DNA of 64,000 bases from JANOYJ01 sp963792485 (GTDB taxonomy: Bacteria; Pseudomonadota; Alphaproteobacteria; Rhizobiales; Rhizobiaceae), in NCBI GenBank assembly GCA_963792485.1, contig CAWBWL010000009.1, positions 62,001 through 126,000 on the forward strand. The letters are read 5' to 3'. The notes below the pieces were generated by a model that worked only from the letters and a program-made list of their open reading frames with translations, ran no database searches and was not told where the DNA came from. A program made the translations under genes and the position numbers. Of the stretch, positions 45,981-55,917 are shown one piece after another (the stretch's first letter is position 1; every line of letters starts with the position of its first letter).

Positions 45981-48648
45981 ATGAGCGGCGTCAACGAGAT
46001 ACGTTCGACATTTCTGGATTATTTCCGCAAGCACGGGCATGAAATTGTGGATTCGAGCCCGCTTGTGCCGCGCAATGATCCGACGCTGATGTTCACCAAT
46101 GCCGGCATGGTGCAATTCAAGAACGTGTTCACCGGCCTTGAGCAGCGGCCTTATCAGCGGGCGACGACATCGCAAAAATGCGTGCGGGCGGGCGGCAAGC
46201 ACAATGATCTCGACAATGTCGGCTATACGGCGCGCCATCTCACCTTCTTTGAAATGCTCGGCAATTTTTCGTTTGGCGACTATTTCAAGGAGCGCGCGAT
46301 TGAGCTGGCCTGGAATCTCATCACCAAGGATTTCGGTCTGCCGAAGGACAAGCTGCTGGTCACGGTTTATCATACCGATGACGATGCGGCGAACCTCTGG
46401 AAAAAGATTGCCGGCTTTTCGGATGAGCGCATCATCCGCATCCCGACCTCCGATAATTTCTGGGCGATGGGCGATACCGGTCCGTGCGGTCCGTGCTCGG
46501 AGATTTTCATTGACCGCGGCGAGCATATCTGGGGCGGTCCTCCCGGAAGCGCTGACGAGGATGGCGACCGGTTCCTGGAGTTCTGGAATCTGGTTTTCAT
46601 GCAGTTCGAGCAGCAGGCGCCAGGCGTGCAGACGCCGCTGCCGCGTCCTTCCATCGATACCGGCATGGGGCTGGAGCGGATGGCGTCCGTGCTTCAGGGC
46701 GTTGACAGTGTTTTCGAGACTGATCTTTCCGTTCGCTTGATTGACGCCACTGCTTCTGCATTGGGCCGCGGCCCGGACCAGGAGACTGCCGCCTCCTTCC
46801 GGGTGATAGCCGATCATCTGCGCTCCTCCTGCTTTCTGATAGCCGATGGCGTCTTGCCGTCCAATGAAGGGCGCGGCTATGTGTTGCGCCGCATCATGCG
46901 CCGCGCCATGCGTCATGTGCAATTGCTGGGCGCGCGCGATCCGCTGATGCATCAGCTCGTTCCGGCGCTGATCCATGAAATGGGCCTTGCCTATCCCGAA
47001 CTCGTGCGCGCCGAAGCGCTGATGAGTGAAACGCTGAAGCTTGAGGAAACCCGGTTCAGCAAAACGCTTGAGCGCGGCATGTCGCTTCTGGGCGATGCAA
47101 CGCAGTCGCTCCAGTCAGGCGAAGTGCTCGATGGCGAAACGGCCTTCAAGCTCTACGACACCTATGGCTTTCCGCTTGATCTGACGCAGGACGCACTGCG
47201 CCAGCGCGGCATTACCGTCAACACTGACACCTTCGCCGCCGCCATGGAGCGCCAGAAGGCCGAGGCGCGCGCCGCCTGGTCCGGTTCGGGCGACAAGGCG
47301 ACCGAAACCGTCTGGTTCGCCGTCAAGGACAAGACCGGCTCGACCGAGTTTCTGGGTTATGAGACCGAGAAGGCTGAGGGCGTCATCACCGCGCTTGTCA
47401 AAGACGGCGCGCTGGTGGACGGTGCCGTGTCCGGCGAAGAAATTGCCATTATCGTCAACCAGACTCCGTTCTACGGCGAGTCCGGCGGCCAGCAGGGCGA
47501 TACCGGCCTCATATCAGGCGAGGGCTTCAAGGCGACAGTGCGCGAAACGCAGAAGAAGGCGGATGGCGTATTTGTTCACTACGCTTTGGTGACCGAAGGC
47601 TCTCTCAAGACCGGCGCTGCCGTCGAGCTTGCTGTCGATCACAAGCGCCGGACGCGCTTGCGCGCCAATCATTCGGCGACCCATCTGTTGCATGAAGCCA
47701 TGCGCGAGGTCCTGGGCAAGCATGTTGCGCAAAAAGGCTCGCTCGTCGCGCCTGACCGCCTGCGCTTCGATTTTTCGCATCCAAAGCCCGTCTCCGACGA
47801 AGAGATTGCCCGCATTGAGGCGATGGCGAACGAGATCATCGTGCAGAATGCTCCGGTCACGACACGGCTGATGGCTGTGGATGATGCGATAGCTTCCGGC
47901 GCCATGGCGCTGTTTGGCGAAAAATATGGCGAGGAAGTGCGCGTCGTTGCGATGGGCACGGCGTTGCAGGGTGACAAGGCCGGCAAGATCCTATTCCGTC
48001 GAGCTCTGCGGCGGCACGCATGCGCGCCAGACCGGCGATATCGGCCTTGTCCGCGTCGTCTCGGAAGCGGCCATCGCCTCTGGTGTCCGCCGCCTGGAAG
48101 CGCTCACCGGCGAAGACGCGCGCGCCTATCTTGATGAGCAGGACCGCCGACTGCGCTCCGTCGCCGCCGCTTTGAAGGCAACGCCGGCCGAGGTGTTGAC
48201 CCGCGTCGAGCAATTGCTTGATGACCGCAAGAAGCTTGACCGCGATCTGCGCGAGGCCAACAAGAAACTGGCGCTGGGCTCTGGCGGCGGTCGGATGCGC
48301 GCCGAGACCGTCAACGGCATGGCGTTTCTCGGCAAGGTCGTCTCCGGCGTGACAGCCGAAGGATCTGAAGCCGCTGGCCGAGTGAGGCATTGCAGGGCCT
48401 CAAGTCCGGCGTTGTCTGTTTCGTCGGCGTTTCTGAAGACGGCAAGGCTGCTGCGGTCGTCGGCGTCTCTGCGGATCTGACGGGCAAACACTCTGCCGTC
48501 GATCTCGTGCGCATCGCCGCCGCTGCGCTGGGCGGATCAGGCGGCGGCGGACGGCCCGATATGGCGCAGGCCGGCGGGCCGGAAGGTCAAGGGCGAAGCC
48601 ATCGACGCGGCAAGTCGCCGCTGTCAAAGCGGCGAATCGCAGAATTAG
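45981..48648 (+). CDS. alaS: Alanyl-tRNA synthetase (four apparent +1 frameshifts near the 3' end)
   Basis: The first 670 residues are uninterrupted: RSTFLDYFRKHGHEIVDSSP (class II core), the editing-domain NHSATHLLHEA and the tRNA-binding region. Near 47,990 an extra base breaks the run before YSVELCGGTH, the zinc-binding editing motif. Further extra bases lie at about 48,360 (GAAGGATCTG), 48,385 (GCCGAGTGAGG) and 48,588 (GGTCAAGGGC). Without these four bases the gene is exactly 887 residues plus the TAG at 48648, the normal AlaS length. The C-Ala domain (GRPDMAQAGG) is present. An essential gene so close to intact argues for sequence error. Confidence 0.93.
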
Positions 48649-48652
48649 TCAG

Positions 48653-48668
48653 GTTTGTTGCAACAAAC
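48653..48668. repeat. Perfect 16-base palindrome between alaS and icd
   Basis: GTTTGTTG followed directly by CAACAAAC is a perfect inverted repeat with no loop, in the 37 bases between the convergent alaS and icd genes. It could be a weak terminator element or a protein site; nothing else marks it. Confidence 0.5.
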
Positions 48669-48685
48669 GTTGGTTAGAGCGCGGC

Positions 48686-49898
48686 TCAGCTCATCGCCGC
48701 CCGCAAATTCTCATCGATCTTGTCAAGGAAGCCGGTTGTTGACAGCCAAGGCTGGTCCGGTCCGATCAGCAGCGCCAGATCCTTGGTCATATAGCCGCTT
48801 TCAACAGTAGCGACGCACACCTTTTCAAGCGTGTCAGCGAAGCGCTTGAGCTCGCCGTTGCCGTCAAGCTTGGCCCGGTGCGCCAAGCCGCGCGTCCAGG
48901 CAAAAATCGAAGCGATGGAGTTGGTCGAGGTTTCCTCGCCCTTCTGGTGCTGGCGGTAGTGGCGCGTCACCGTGCCATGCGCGGCCTCCGCTTCCACCGT
49001 CTTGCCATCCGGCGTCATCAGAACCGAGGTCATCAGGCCAAGCGAGCCGAAGCCCTGCGCCACAATGTCGGACTGCACGTCGCCGTCATAATTCTTGCAG
49101 GCCCACACATACCCGCCCGACCATTTCAGCGCCGAGGCCACCATGTCGTCGATCAGGCGGTGCTCATATCCGATCTTCTTTTCCTTGAAGGCTGCGGCGA
49201 ACTCGGCGTCGAAGACTTCCTGGAAAATATCCTTGAAGCGCCCGTCATAGGCTTTCAAAATGGTGTTTTTGGTTGACAGATAGACCGGATAGCCGCGCTG
49301 CAAGGCCGTAGTTGAACGTGGCGCGGGCAAATTCGGTGATCGATTCATCGATATTATACATCGCCATCGCCACGCCATCGCCCGGCGATTTGTAGACTTC
49401 ATGTTCAATGACCTTGCCGTCTTCTCCGACAAACTTGATCGACAGCGTGCCCTTGCCCGGAAAGCGGAAGTCGGTGGCGCGGTATTGGTCGCCGAAGGCG
49501 TGGCGGCCGACGATGATCGGCTTGGTCCAGCCCGGCACAAGGCGCGGCACGTTCTTGCAGATGATCGGCTCGCGAAAAATCACGCCGCCCAGAATGTTGC
49601 GGATCGTGCCGTTCGGCGACTTCCACATTTTCTTCAGCTTGAATTCCTCGACGCGCTGCTCGTCTGGCGTGATGGTTGCGCATTTGACGCCAACACCATG
49701 TTTTTTAATGGCATTTGCCGCGTCAATGGTAACCTGGTCGGACGTCGCGTCGCGGTTTTCGACGCTGAGGTCGTAATATTCAATGTCGAGGTCAAGATAG
49801 GGATGGATCAGCTTCTGCTTGATGAAATCCCAGATGATGCGGGTCATTTCATCCCCGTCGAGGTCAACAACCGGGTTTGCCACTTTGATCTTAGCCAT
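48686..49898 (-). CDS. icd: NADP-dependent isocitrate dehydrogenase (one apparent +1 frameshift)
   Basis: This is the eukaryote-like 403-residue NADP-IDH of alphaproteobacteria, catalysing isocitrate to 2-oxoglutarate in the TCA cycle. It has DLDGDEMTRIIW at the N-terminus, VPGWTKPIIVGRHAFGDQ and GDVQSDIVAQGFGSLGLMTS in two parts. The frame breaks near 49,305, where GGCCTTGCAG should read GGCTTGCAG (NYGLQRGYPVYLS). One base removed restores the whole gene. The ATG at 49898 has GAGG five bases upstream. It is convergent with alaS. Confidence 0.95.
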
Positions 49899-49982
49899 CA
49901 ACGCCTCGCATTTTGGGAGAAAGGAAGAAGCCGCCCTATAGCACCGGTTTTTTGCAAGGCAAAGCTGCTGATCAAATGAACT

Positions 49983-50105
49983 TTAGCCGGGGATGAGTGC
50001 CCATCTGATGAGATAGGCTACAACAGTCAGTGCTGCGACGCTGGCGAGCCAGATCAACACAAACCAGCCGAGCCGTCGCATGGCATCCGCGCCCTGGTGC
50101 TTCAA
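49983..50105 (-). CDS. DUF2474 small subunit of cyanide-insensitive cytochrome bd
   Basis: This is a 40-residue single-membrane-span protein (RRLGWFVLIWLASVAALT), ending WALIPG. DUF2474 proteins are CydX-like small subunits encoded after cioAB. The proposed TTG start at 50105 overlaps the cydB stop (TTGA) and has AAGGCGG upstream. The ATG at 50081 (32 residues) is the alternative, with a poor ribosome site. It likely stabilises the oxidase heme site. Confidence 0.8.
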   Translation of the reverse strand: MKHQGADAMRRLGWFVLIWLASVAALTVVAYLIRWALIPG

Positions 50106-51106
50106 TGATAGCCGCCTTCCGCCGAAACCTTGCCGCGGAACACCCAATAGGACCAAGCGGTATAGGCCAAGATCATCGGCACCAGCACCAGCGTCCCAAC
50201 CAGCAGGAATTTCAATGAGTTATCAGGCGCTGCCGCCTGCCAGATCGTCACGGCGCCAGGCACGATGAACGGGTAGAAGGAAATGCCAATGCCGATATAG
50301 CAGAGCGCGAACAGGCCAAGGGTCGCGAGGAACGGCTGCAATTCCCGCTTTTCCTCCAGCCCCTTGTAGAGAAGCCATGCGCAGCCAAGAACCAGAAGCG
50401 GCACAGGCGCGACGAAGATCATGCGGGGATAAGAAAACCATTTGGCCATGTAATCCGGATTGAGGAATGGCGTCCAAAGGCTGGCAACGCCGATGAGCGC
50501 CAGCGTGCCAACCGCCGTGAGCCTGGCAAACCGGTAAGCATGCGCCTGCACATCGCCTTCGGTTTTGTAGATCAGCCAGCACGCTCCGAGCAACGCATAA
50601 CCGACCACCAGCGCGACCCCCGTCATCAGGCTGAACGGCGTCAGCCAGTCCCATCCGCCGCCGACATAGGCGCGGCCGACCACGGGAAACCCATCCACCA
50701 AAGCGCCCAGCGCGATCCCTTGCATGAACGCCGCTAGCGCCGAGCCACCCGCGAACGCCCAGTCCCAGAGAAACTGTCCCCGCCGCGTTTTCCAGCGGAA
50801 TTCAAACGCGACGCCACGGAACACCAGCCCCAAAAGCATAATGATTACAGGGATATAGAGCGCAGGCATGACAATTGAGTAAGCGAGCGGGAACACCGCA
50901 AACAGCCCGCCGCCGCCGAGCACCAGCCATGTCTCATTGCCGTCCCAGACCGGGGCGACTGAGTTCATCATGACGTCCCGGTTCTTTTCGCCCTTCACGA
51001 AAGGGAACAGGATGCCGATGCCAAGGTCAAAACCGTCGAGCACAACATAGGCGAGAACCGCAAAGGCGATCAGCCCGGCCCAGATGAAAGGATAATCAAT
51101 GACCAA
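50102..51106 (-). CDS. cydB: Cytochrome bd-type quinol oxidase subunit II (CydB/CioB)
   Basis: The 334-residue membrane protein starts VIDYPFIWAGLIAFAVLAYV (in part) and has DGFDLGIGIL and VAPVWDGNETWLVLGGGGLFA in two parts, the standard subunit II motifs. About eight membrane segments are visible. I chose the TTG at 51106 because GGGAGG lies five bases upstream and the homologous N-terminus begins there; it overlaps the cydA stop by 11 bases. It stabilises subunit I and does not bind heme itself. Confidence 0.93.
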   Translation of the reverse strand: MVIDYPFIWAGLIAFAVLAYVVLDGFDLGIGILFPFVKGEKNRDVMMNSVAPVWDGNETWLVLGGGGLFAVFPLAYSIVMPALYIPVIIMLLGLVFRGVAFEFRWKTRRGQFLWDWAFAGGSALAAFMQGIALGALVDGFPVVGRAYVGGGWDWLTPFSLMTGVALVVGYALLGACWLIYKTEGDVQAHAYRFARLTAVGTLALIGVASLWTPFLNPDYMAKWFSYPRMIFVAPVPLLVLGCAWLLYKGLEEKRELQPFLATLGLFALCYIGIGISFYPFIVPGAVTIWQAAAPDNSLKFLLVGTLVLVPMILAYTAWSYWVFRGKVSAEGGYH

Positions 51107-52511
51107 GCTGGCCTCCCGCATGTTCGGTCGCGAGCGCCGGGGCAGGCATGATGCCTGCGGCCCGGATCGGCTCGTCAGGAGGTAGATCATGGCCGGAACG
51201 GCCCGGAATCTTTGCCATTTCGCGGAACATGTAAAATACGCCCGCGCCGAAAACGGCGAAGTACACGACGATGAACGCCATCAGCGAGGTGGTGACCGCC
51301 GCCGCGTTAATCACAGAGGCGGACTCGGCCGTCGTCAGCAGTCCGTAGACGGTGTAGGGTTGGCGCCCGACTTCCGTCACCGTCCACCCCGCCAAAATGG
51401 CCACAAAGCCCGACGGTCCCATCAGGATCGCCGCCCGATGCATCCAGGGCGCGTCGTAAAGCCTGCCCCGCAAGCGCAGCCACAGGCTCCACACCCCTAA
51501 ACCCAGCATGGCAAAGCCAATACCGACCATGATGCGGAAGGCATAGAAAACCGGCCCGACCGGCGGGCGCTGATCCGCAGGCCATTCCTTCAAGCCCTTG
51601 ATTTCACCATTCAAATCATGGGTTAGGATCAGGCTGCCGAGCTTTGGAATCTCGACCTTGTAGTCGAGCCGTTCCTCTTTCGAGTTCGGAACGCCGAACA
51701 ACACCAGCGGCGCGCCGCGCTGGGTTTCATAATGGCCTTCCATTGCCGCCACTTTACGCGGCTGATGCTCAAGCGTGTTCAGACCATGCTGATCACCGGC
51801 GAAAATCTGCACGGGCGCGACCAGCGCCGCCATCCACAACGCCATCGAAAACATGGTGCGCGCGGCCTTGTTTTGATTGTCCTTGAGCAGATGCCAGCCG
51901 CCTACTGCGCCAACGACGAACGCCGTTGTCAAATAGGCGGCAAGGACCATATGGACGAGCCGGTAGGGGAAGGACGGGTTGAAAATGACCTGCCACCAGT
52001 CCGTGACGATGAACTGGCCGGCGTCATTGATCGCATAACCCGCCGGCGTCTGCATCCAGCTGTTCACCGCCAAAATCCAGAAGGCCGAGATGAACGTTCC
52101 GATGGCGACCATCAGCGTTGCAGCGAAGTGCAGGACCGGTCCGACCCGCCCGCGCCCGAAGAGCATGACGCCGAGAAAGCCCGCCTCCAGGAAGAAAGCC
52201 GTCAGCACTTCATAGCCCATCAACGGGCCGATCACCGGCCCGGCCTTGTCAGAAAACGTGCTCCAGTTGGTGCCAAACTGATAGCTCATGACAATGCCGG
52301 AGACGACGCCCATGCCGAAATTGACGGCGAAGATTTTTTTCCAGAAATCGAACAGGTCGAGCCAGGTCTGTGACTTGGTGATCAAATGCATCCCGTTGAG
52401 CACGGCCAGATAGCTGGCGAGGCCGATGGTGAAGGCCGGGAAAATGATGTGCATGCCAATGGTGAAGGCGAACTGCAGCCGGGCGAGGAAGACGGGATCG
52501 GTGAAGTCCAT
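51096..52511 (-). CDS. cydA: Cytochrome bd-type quinol oxidase subunit I (CydA/CioA)
   Basis: The 471-residue protein carries the heme subunit of a bd quinol oxidase. H21 (GMHIIFP), the histidine in YRLVHMVLAAYL and the methionine in FRIMVGIG are the expected axial ligands. The quinol-binding Q-loop is short (PPVGPVFYAFR region), which marks the CIO (cyanide-insensitive) subgroup and agrees with a DUF2474 gene in the operon. The ATG at 52511 has GGAG at a spacing of six; upstream codons give no homology. High-affinity oxygen reduction without proton pumping is expected. Confidence 0.94.
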   Translation of the reverse strand: MDFTDPVFLARLQFAFTIGMHIIFPAFTIGLASYLAVLNGMHLITKSQTWLDLFDFWKKIFAVNFGMGVVSGIVMSYQFGTNWSTFSDKAGPVIGPLMGYEVLTAFFLEAGFLGVMLFGRGRVGPVLHFAATLMVAIGTFISAFWILAVNSWMQTPAGYAINDAGQFIVTDWWQVIFNPSFPYRLVHMVLAAYLTTAFVVGAVGGWHLLKDNQNKAARTMFSMALWMAALVAPVQIFAGDQHGLNTLEHQPRKVAAMEGHYETQRGAPLVLFGVPNSKEERLDYKVEIPKLGSLILTHDLNGEIKGLKEWPADQRPPVGPVFYAFRIMVGIGFAMLGLGVWSLWLRLRGRLYDAPWMHRAAILMGPSGFVAILAGWTVTEVGRQPYTVYGLLTTAESASVINAAAVTTSLMAFIVVYFAVFGAGVFYMFREMAKIPGRSGHDLPPDEPIRAAGIMPAPALATEHAGGQLGH

Positions 52512-52617
52512 AATGGTCTCCGCTTTTGTGGCTCCCTCCCGAAGCGCCGCGTACAAGGCTAAATTAGGCCGACCTGCGCGGTATTCCATCTGCCATCTCG
52601 CCGCAGGTCGCGCAGGC

Positions 52618-52929
52618 TTATTTTGCGGGAAGGGTTTTGTTGTGCGCGAGCGCCGCATCCATCCAGAAATCGAAGTCCTTCTGGTCAATGCCTTCCTCGA
52701 CAAACCAGTAACCTTCCATCACCCTGCCGCCCATCTCCATCGGCTGGCAGTCGCTGCGCCCGGCGGCGATGGCGCCGAACTCTTTGCCCGCGCGCACCAG
52801 CATGCCGCGCTTCGAAGTCCCGGCTGTCATATTGCCGTTCAACATGAAACAGACGCCGCCGAACATTTTCTTCGACACTGCGCCAATCGGATCAAGCCTG
52901 GCGTGAAGCTGTTCCAGCAGATCGGCCAT
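52618..52929 (-). CDS. TfoX N-terminal domain protein
   Basis: The 103-residue protein has the Sxy/TfoX N-terminal pattern VSKKMFGGVCFMLNGNMTAG (in part) and MLVRAGKE. In gamma-proteobacteria TfoX turns on competence genes; in alphaproteobacteria these single-domain proteins have no shown role. The ATG at 52929 has AAGGAAGG upstream. It is encoded upstream of cydA on the same strand, about 106 bases away. Confidence 0.85.
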   Translation of the reverse strand: MADLLEQLHARLDPIGAVSKKMFGGVCFMLNGNMTAGTSKRGMLVRAGKEFGAIAAGRSDCQPMEMGGRVMEGYWFVEEGIDQKDFDFWMDAALAHNKTLPAK

Positions 52930-53021
52930 GATGAAAGACCTTCCTTCCTTGCGTAAAAGTAAGCTAATCCCGCGCGTGAAAAGCGGCAACGAAAATGATT
53001 CAGCCGCGCCGGAAACAGTCA

Positions 53022-53849
53022 ATGGCAAGGACCAAGGCCTCAGACAATCAAATGACGGGCGGACCAGCGGTCATTCTGGTCGAGCCGCAGCTCGGCGAGA
53101 ATATCGGCATGGTGGCGCGGGCGATGGCGAATTTCGGCCTGTCGGAACTGCGCATCGTCAATCCGCGCGACGGCTGGCCGAATGAAAAGGCCCGCTCGGC
53201 GGCGGCCAATGCCCAGCACGTGATTTCCGGGGCAAAGGTCTACGACGATCTGCCCGCCGCCATCGCCGATCTCAGCTTCGTCTATGCCACCACCGCCCGC
53301 CAGCGCGAGGCGCTTAAGCCTGTGCGCGGACCGGTGGAGGCCGCGCAAACGCTCAGGAGCAAAGAAGCGGCGAAGCTGCGCACCGGCATCCTGTTTGGCC
53401 GCGAGAAGTGGGGCCTGAACAATGAGGAAATCAGCCTGTCGGACGAAATCGTCACCTTCCCGGTCAACCCCGCCTTCGCCTCGCTCAACATCGCGCAGGC
53501 GGTGCTGCTCATGTCCTATGAATGGATGAAAACCGGGCTCGCGGGCGAGCTGGAGCTGACCTTCAAGGGCCCGGAAATGGTCCCGGCGGCGAAGGAGCAC
53601 ACAATCGGCCTGTTCGGCCAGCTGGAGGAGGCGCTCGCCGCGCGCGGCTATTTCCGCCCCAAGGAAAAGACCGAAGTCATGACCCACAATCTGCGCGCCA
53701 TCCTCACCCGCGCCGCCTTCACCCTCACCGAAATCCGCCTCCTGCGCGGCGTCGTCAATTCGCTCGACAATTATTCGCGGCAAAGCCCGAAAGGGGCGGG
53801 AGCGCCGGAGGGCAGGGCGCGGAAGAAGAAAGAAGTGAGTAGTGAATAG
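53022..53849 (+). CDS. trmJ: tRNA/rRNA methyltransferase of the SpoU/TrmJ family
   Basis: The 275-residue SPOUT methyltransferase has ILVEPQLGENIGMVARAMAN (motif 1), LFGREKWGLNNEEISLSD (motif 2) and FASLNIAQAVLLMSYE (motif 3), the deep-knot SAM site. It probably makes 2'-O-methylation at position 32 of certain tRNAs. I chose the ATG at 53022 with GGAAAC upstream. The last codons (VSSE then TAG) lie inside the GTGAGTAGTGAA repeat that follows, so the C-terminal tail is repeat-derived. Rhizobial genomes often place this gene between icd and murI. Confidence 0.88.
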   Translation: MARTKASDNQMTGGPAVILVEPQLGENIGMVARAMANFGLSELRIVNPRDGWPNEKARSAAANAQHVISGAKVYDDLPAAIADLSFVYATTARQREALKPVRGPVEAAQTLRSKEAAKLRTGILFGREKWGLNNEEISLSDEIVTFPVNPAFASLNIAQAVLLMSYEWMKTGLAGELELTFKGPEMVPAAKEHTIGLFGQLEEALAARGYFRPKEKTEVMTHNLRAILTRAAFTLTEIRLLRGVVNSLDNYSRQSPKGAGAPEGRARKKKEVSSE

Positions 53850-53908
53850 GGAGTAGTGAAAAGGGGAAACGTCCACTGACTACTCACTACTCACTACTCA
53901 CTACTCAC
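53834..53908. repeat. Tandem TACTCAC repeat with inverted left arm
   Basis: Four perfect 7-base copies of TACTCAC occupy 53881-53908. A left arm at 53834-53859 contains the reverse-complementary GTGAGTA and GAGTAGTG words, so the whole can fold into a long imperfect hairpin with a GAAACGTCC-containing loop. The left arm supplies the trmJ stop codon; the right end lies 12 bases before the murI start. Confidence 0.85.
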
Positions 53909-53920
53909 TTGAGAGCGTTC

Positions 53921-54716
53921 ATGTCCAAACCCATACTCTTCTTCGACAGCGGCATCGGCGGCCTCACCGTTCTGCGCGAGGCGCGCATTCTCATGCCGGA
54001 CCGCCGGTTCATCTATGTTGCCGATGATGCGGGGTTTCCGTATGGAAAATGGGACGAGCAGGAGCTGAAGGCGCATGTCGTTGAGTTGTTTTCGGGGCTG
54101 ATCGCCGCGCACAACCCGATCCTCTGCGTCATCGCCTGCAACACCGCCTCCACCATCGTCATGGCCGAACTGCGCGCCGCCTTTCCCGCCATGCCCTTCG
54201 TCGGCACGGTGCCCGCCATCAAGCCCGCCGCCGAGCGCACGCGCTCCGGCCTCGTCTCGGTTCTCGCCACCCCCGGCACCGTCAAGCGCCAGTACACGCG
54301 CGACCTCATCAGCCAATACGCCGCCAAATGCCATGTGCGCCTCGTCGGAAGCGAAAATCTGGCAGGCCTTGCGGAGGAGTATATGCGCGGCGGCTTTGTC
54401 GATGAGGAGGCCGTGCAGCGCCGAAATCGCGCCCTGCTTCATCGAGAAAGACGGCAAGCGCACCGACATCGTGGTCCTCGCCTGCACGCACTACCCGTTC
54501 CTCGTCAACCGCATGCGCAAAACCGCGCCCTGGCCGGTGGACTGGATCGACCCGGCGGAGGCCATCGCAAGGCGGGCGCTGGCGCTGCTGGCCGAAGTGG
54601 CGCCTGCGGAGGCGGCGGAAGAACCGGTGCTGGAGGAGGATGTGGCAATCTTCACCTCGGGCGCGCCGCATTTTTCGACGAAGCGGCTGATGGGCGGGTT
54701 TGGGCTCTCTGTGTGA
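53921..54716 (+). CDS. murI: Glutamate racemase (one apparent +1 frameshift)
   Basis: MurI makes D-glutamate for peptidoglycan. The N-terminal half has ILFFDSGIGGLTVLREA and the first catalytic cysteine in VIACNTAST. The frame breaks at about 54,422 (GTGCAGCGCCGAA, one base too many). It continues as AEIAPCFIEKDGKRTD and the second catalytic cysteine in LACTHYPFLVNRM. Corrected length is 264 residues, normal for the family. The ATG at 53921 is preferred over an upstream TTG. The 5' flank is the TACTCAC repeat. Confidence 0.92.
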
Positions 54717-54797
54717 AGGCAGTGTTACCGCCGGGATTGTCCCGATCGCCCGGGCCGCCTAAGATCAAGGTCTGCCCGGAAGTGGAAGGATGCAGTG

Positions 54798-55917
54798 ATG
54801 CCCCCGGATGATGATTTTCCGCAGGTCTTTGTAGACGAACAGCCATACTTACCGCCCAAAATCGAGCCGGCTGAAACCACCAGAACGGTCATTGCGGGCT
54901 TGGTTTCGGGTCGGGCCGCAGGCCAGATTGTTGAGTTCACCAGCCTTGGCGAGGCCGACGTCCATCCACTCTTCGGCGATTTCTCGCTGAGCATTGTCCA
55001 CGCCCTGCGGCTGTTCTTTGGGAACGGCGGCAAGCGTGCCGCAGTCCTCGGACTTACCAGTCTCGTTGATCCCGGTGGCCTCGATCCGCTGAGTGAGCAA
55101 AACTTCAATTTGTTCTGCATTCCGACAGCGTCGAACGATCCGGATATTTCGTCTGACCTGCATGTGGCTGCCGGCAATCTCTGCGGGTCGCAGCGCGCTG
55201 TCTATCTTGTCGATCCACCGGCGTCCTTGACTTCATCAAGCGATCCAATCCTCGCCGCGATTGACGGAGCCCGGCGCTTGTTCCCGGAAGGCAGGAATGC
55301 GGCTATGTATTTCCCTCGCATAAATCTCGCCGATGGTACCTCAAGTTTCTCGCCAAGCGGCGCGGTTGCCGGAGTTATCGCCCGCAACGACGAGACGCGC
55401 GGTGTGTGGAAAGGACCTGCTGGCGTCGATGCATCGCTCAGAGGCGTTGTCACTCTTGCGACCCCACTCCATGATCATCAGCGTGGTGCGCTGAACTCTG
55501 CAGGAATCAACGCGCTGCAGATGTTACCCGGCTCCAGGCCCGTAATCTGGGGCGCGCGCACCTTGGCGGGCGCGGACGAAGCGGCAAGCGACTGGAAGTA
55601 TCTTCCGGTGCGCCGTCTTGGGCTCTTCATCGAGTTCCTCCGTCACGCGCGGATTGGCTTGGACCGTGTTCGAGCCGAATGATGAGCGGCTCTGGGCGGG
55701 GGTGCGGGACACAATTGAGAGTTTCCTGTTTGGTCTCTGGCGGCAGGGTGCGTTCAGGGGCAGCCGTCCCGAAGAGGGTTTCTTCGTGAACTGCGGCGAA
55801 CTCACTATGACACCTGACGATATTCTGAACAGGCGGCTGATCTGTGACATCGGGTTCGCCCCGCTCAAGCCCGCCGAGTTCGTCATCATCCGCATCTTTG
55901 CGAAGACGGCACCCTAA
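54798..55917 (+). CDS. Phage tail sheath protein, isolated gene (one apparent +1 frameshift)
   Basis: The C-terminal half is diagnostic of contractile tail sheath proteins: PSGAVAGVIARNDETRGVWK, then ALQMLPGSRPVIWGARTL and WKYLPVRRLGLFIE. After one extra base near 55,633 it goes on with FEPNDERLWAGVRDTIESFL, RPEEGFFVNCGE and ICDIGFAPLKPAEFVI. Corrected length is 372 residues, ordinary for a small sheath. The N-terminal half is divergent but has the expected first block. GGAAGGA precedes the ATG at 54798. No tube, baseplate, spike, ATPase or tape measure gene lies nearby; its stop overlaps the convergent LLM gene by 4 bases. Confidence 0.85.

Noticed and set aside
45876..46976. Minus-strand open frame of 366 residues
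   Set aside because: It is antisense to the catalytic core of alaS and shows no family motif.
53881..53908. CRISPR array
   Set aside because: The units are 7 bases and contiguous, with no spacers and no cas genes.
54798..55917. Prophage or integrated element
   Set aside because: Only the sheath gene is phage-like; there is no integrase, attachment repeat or other structural gene around it.
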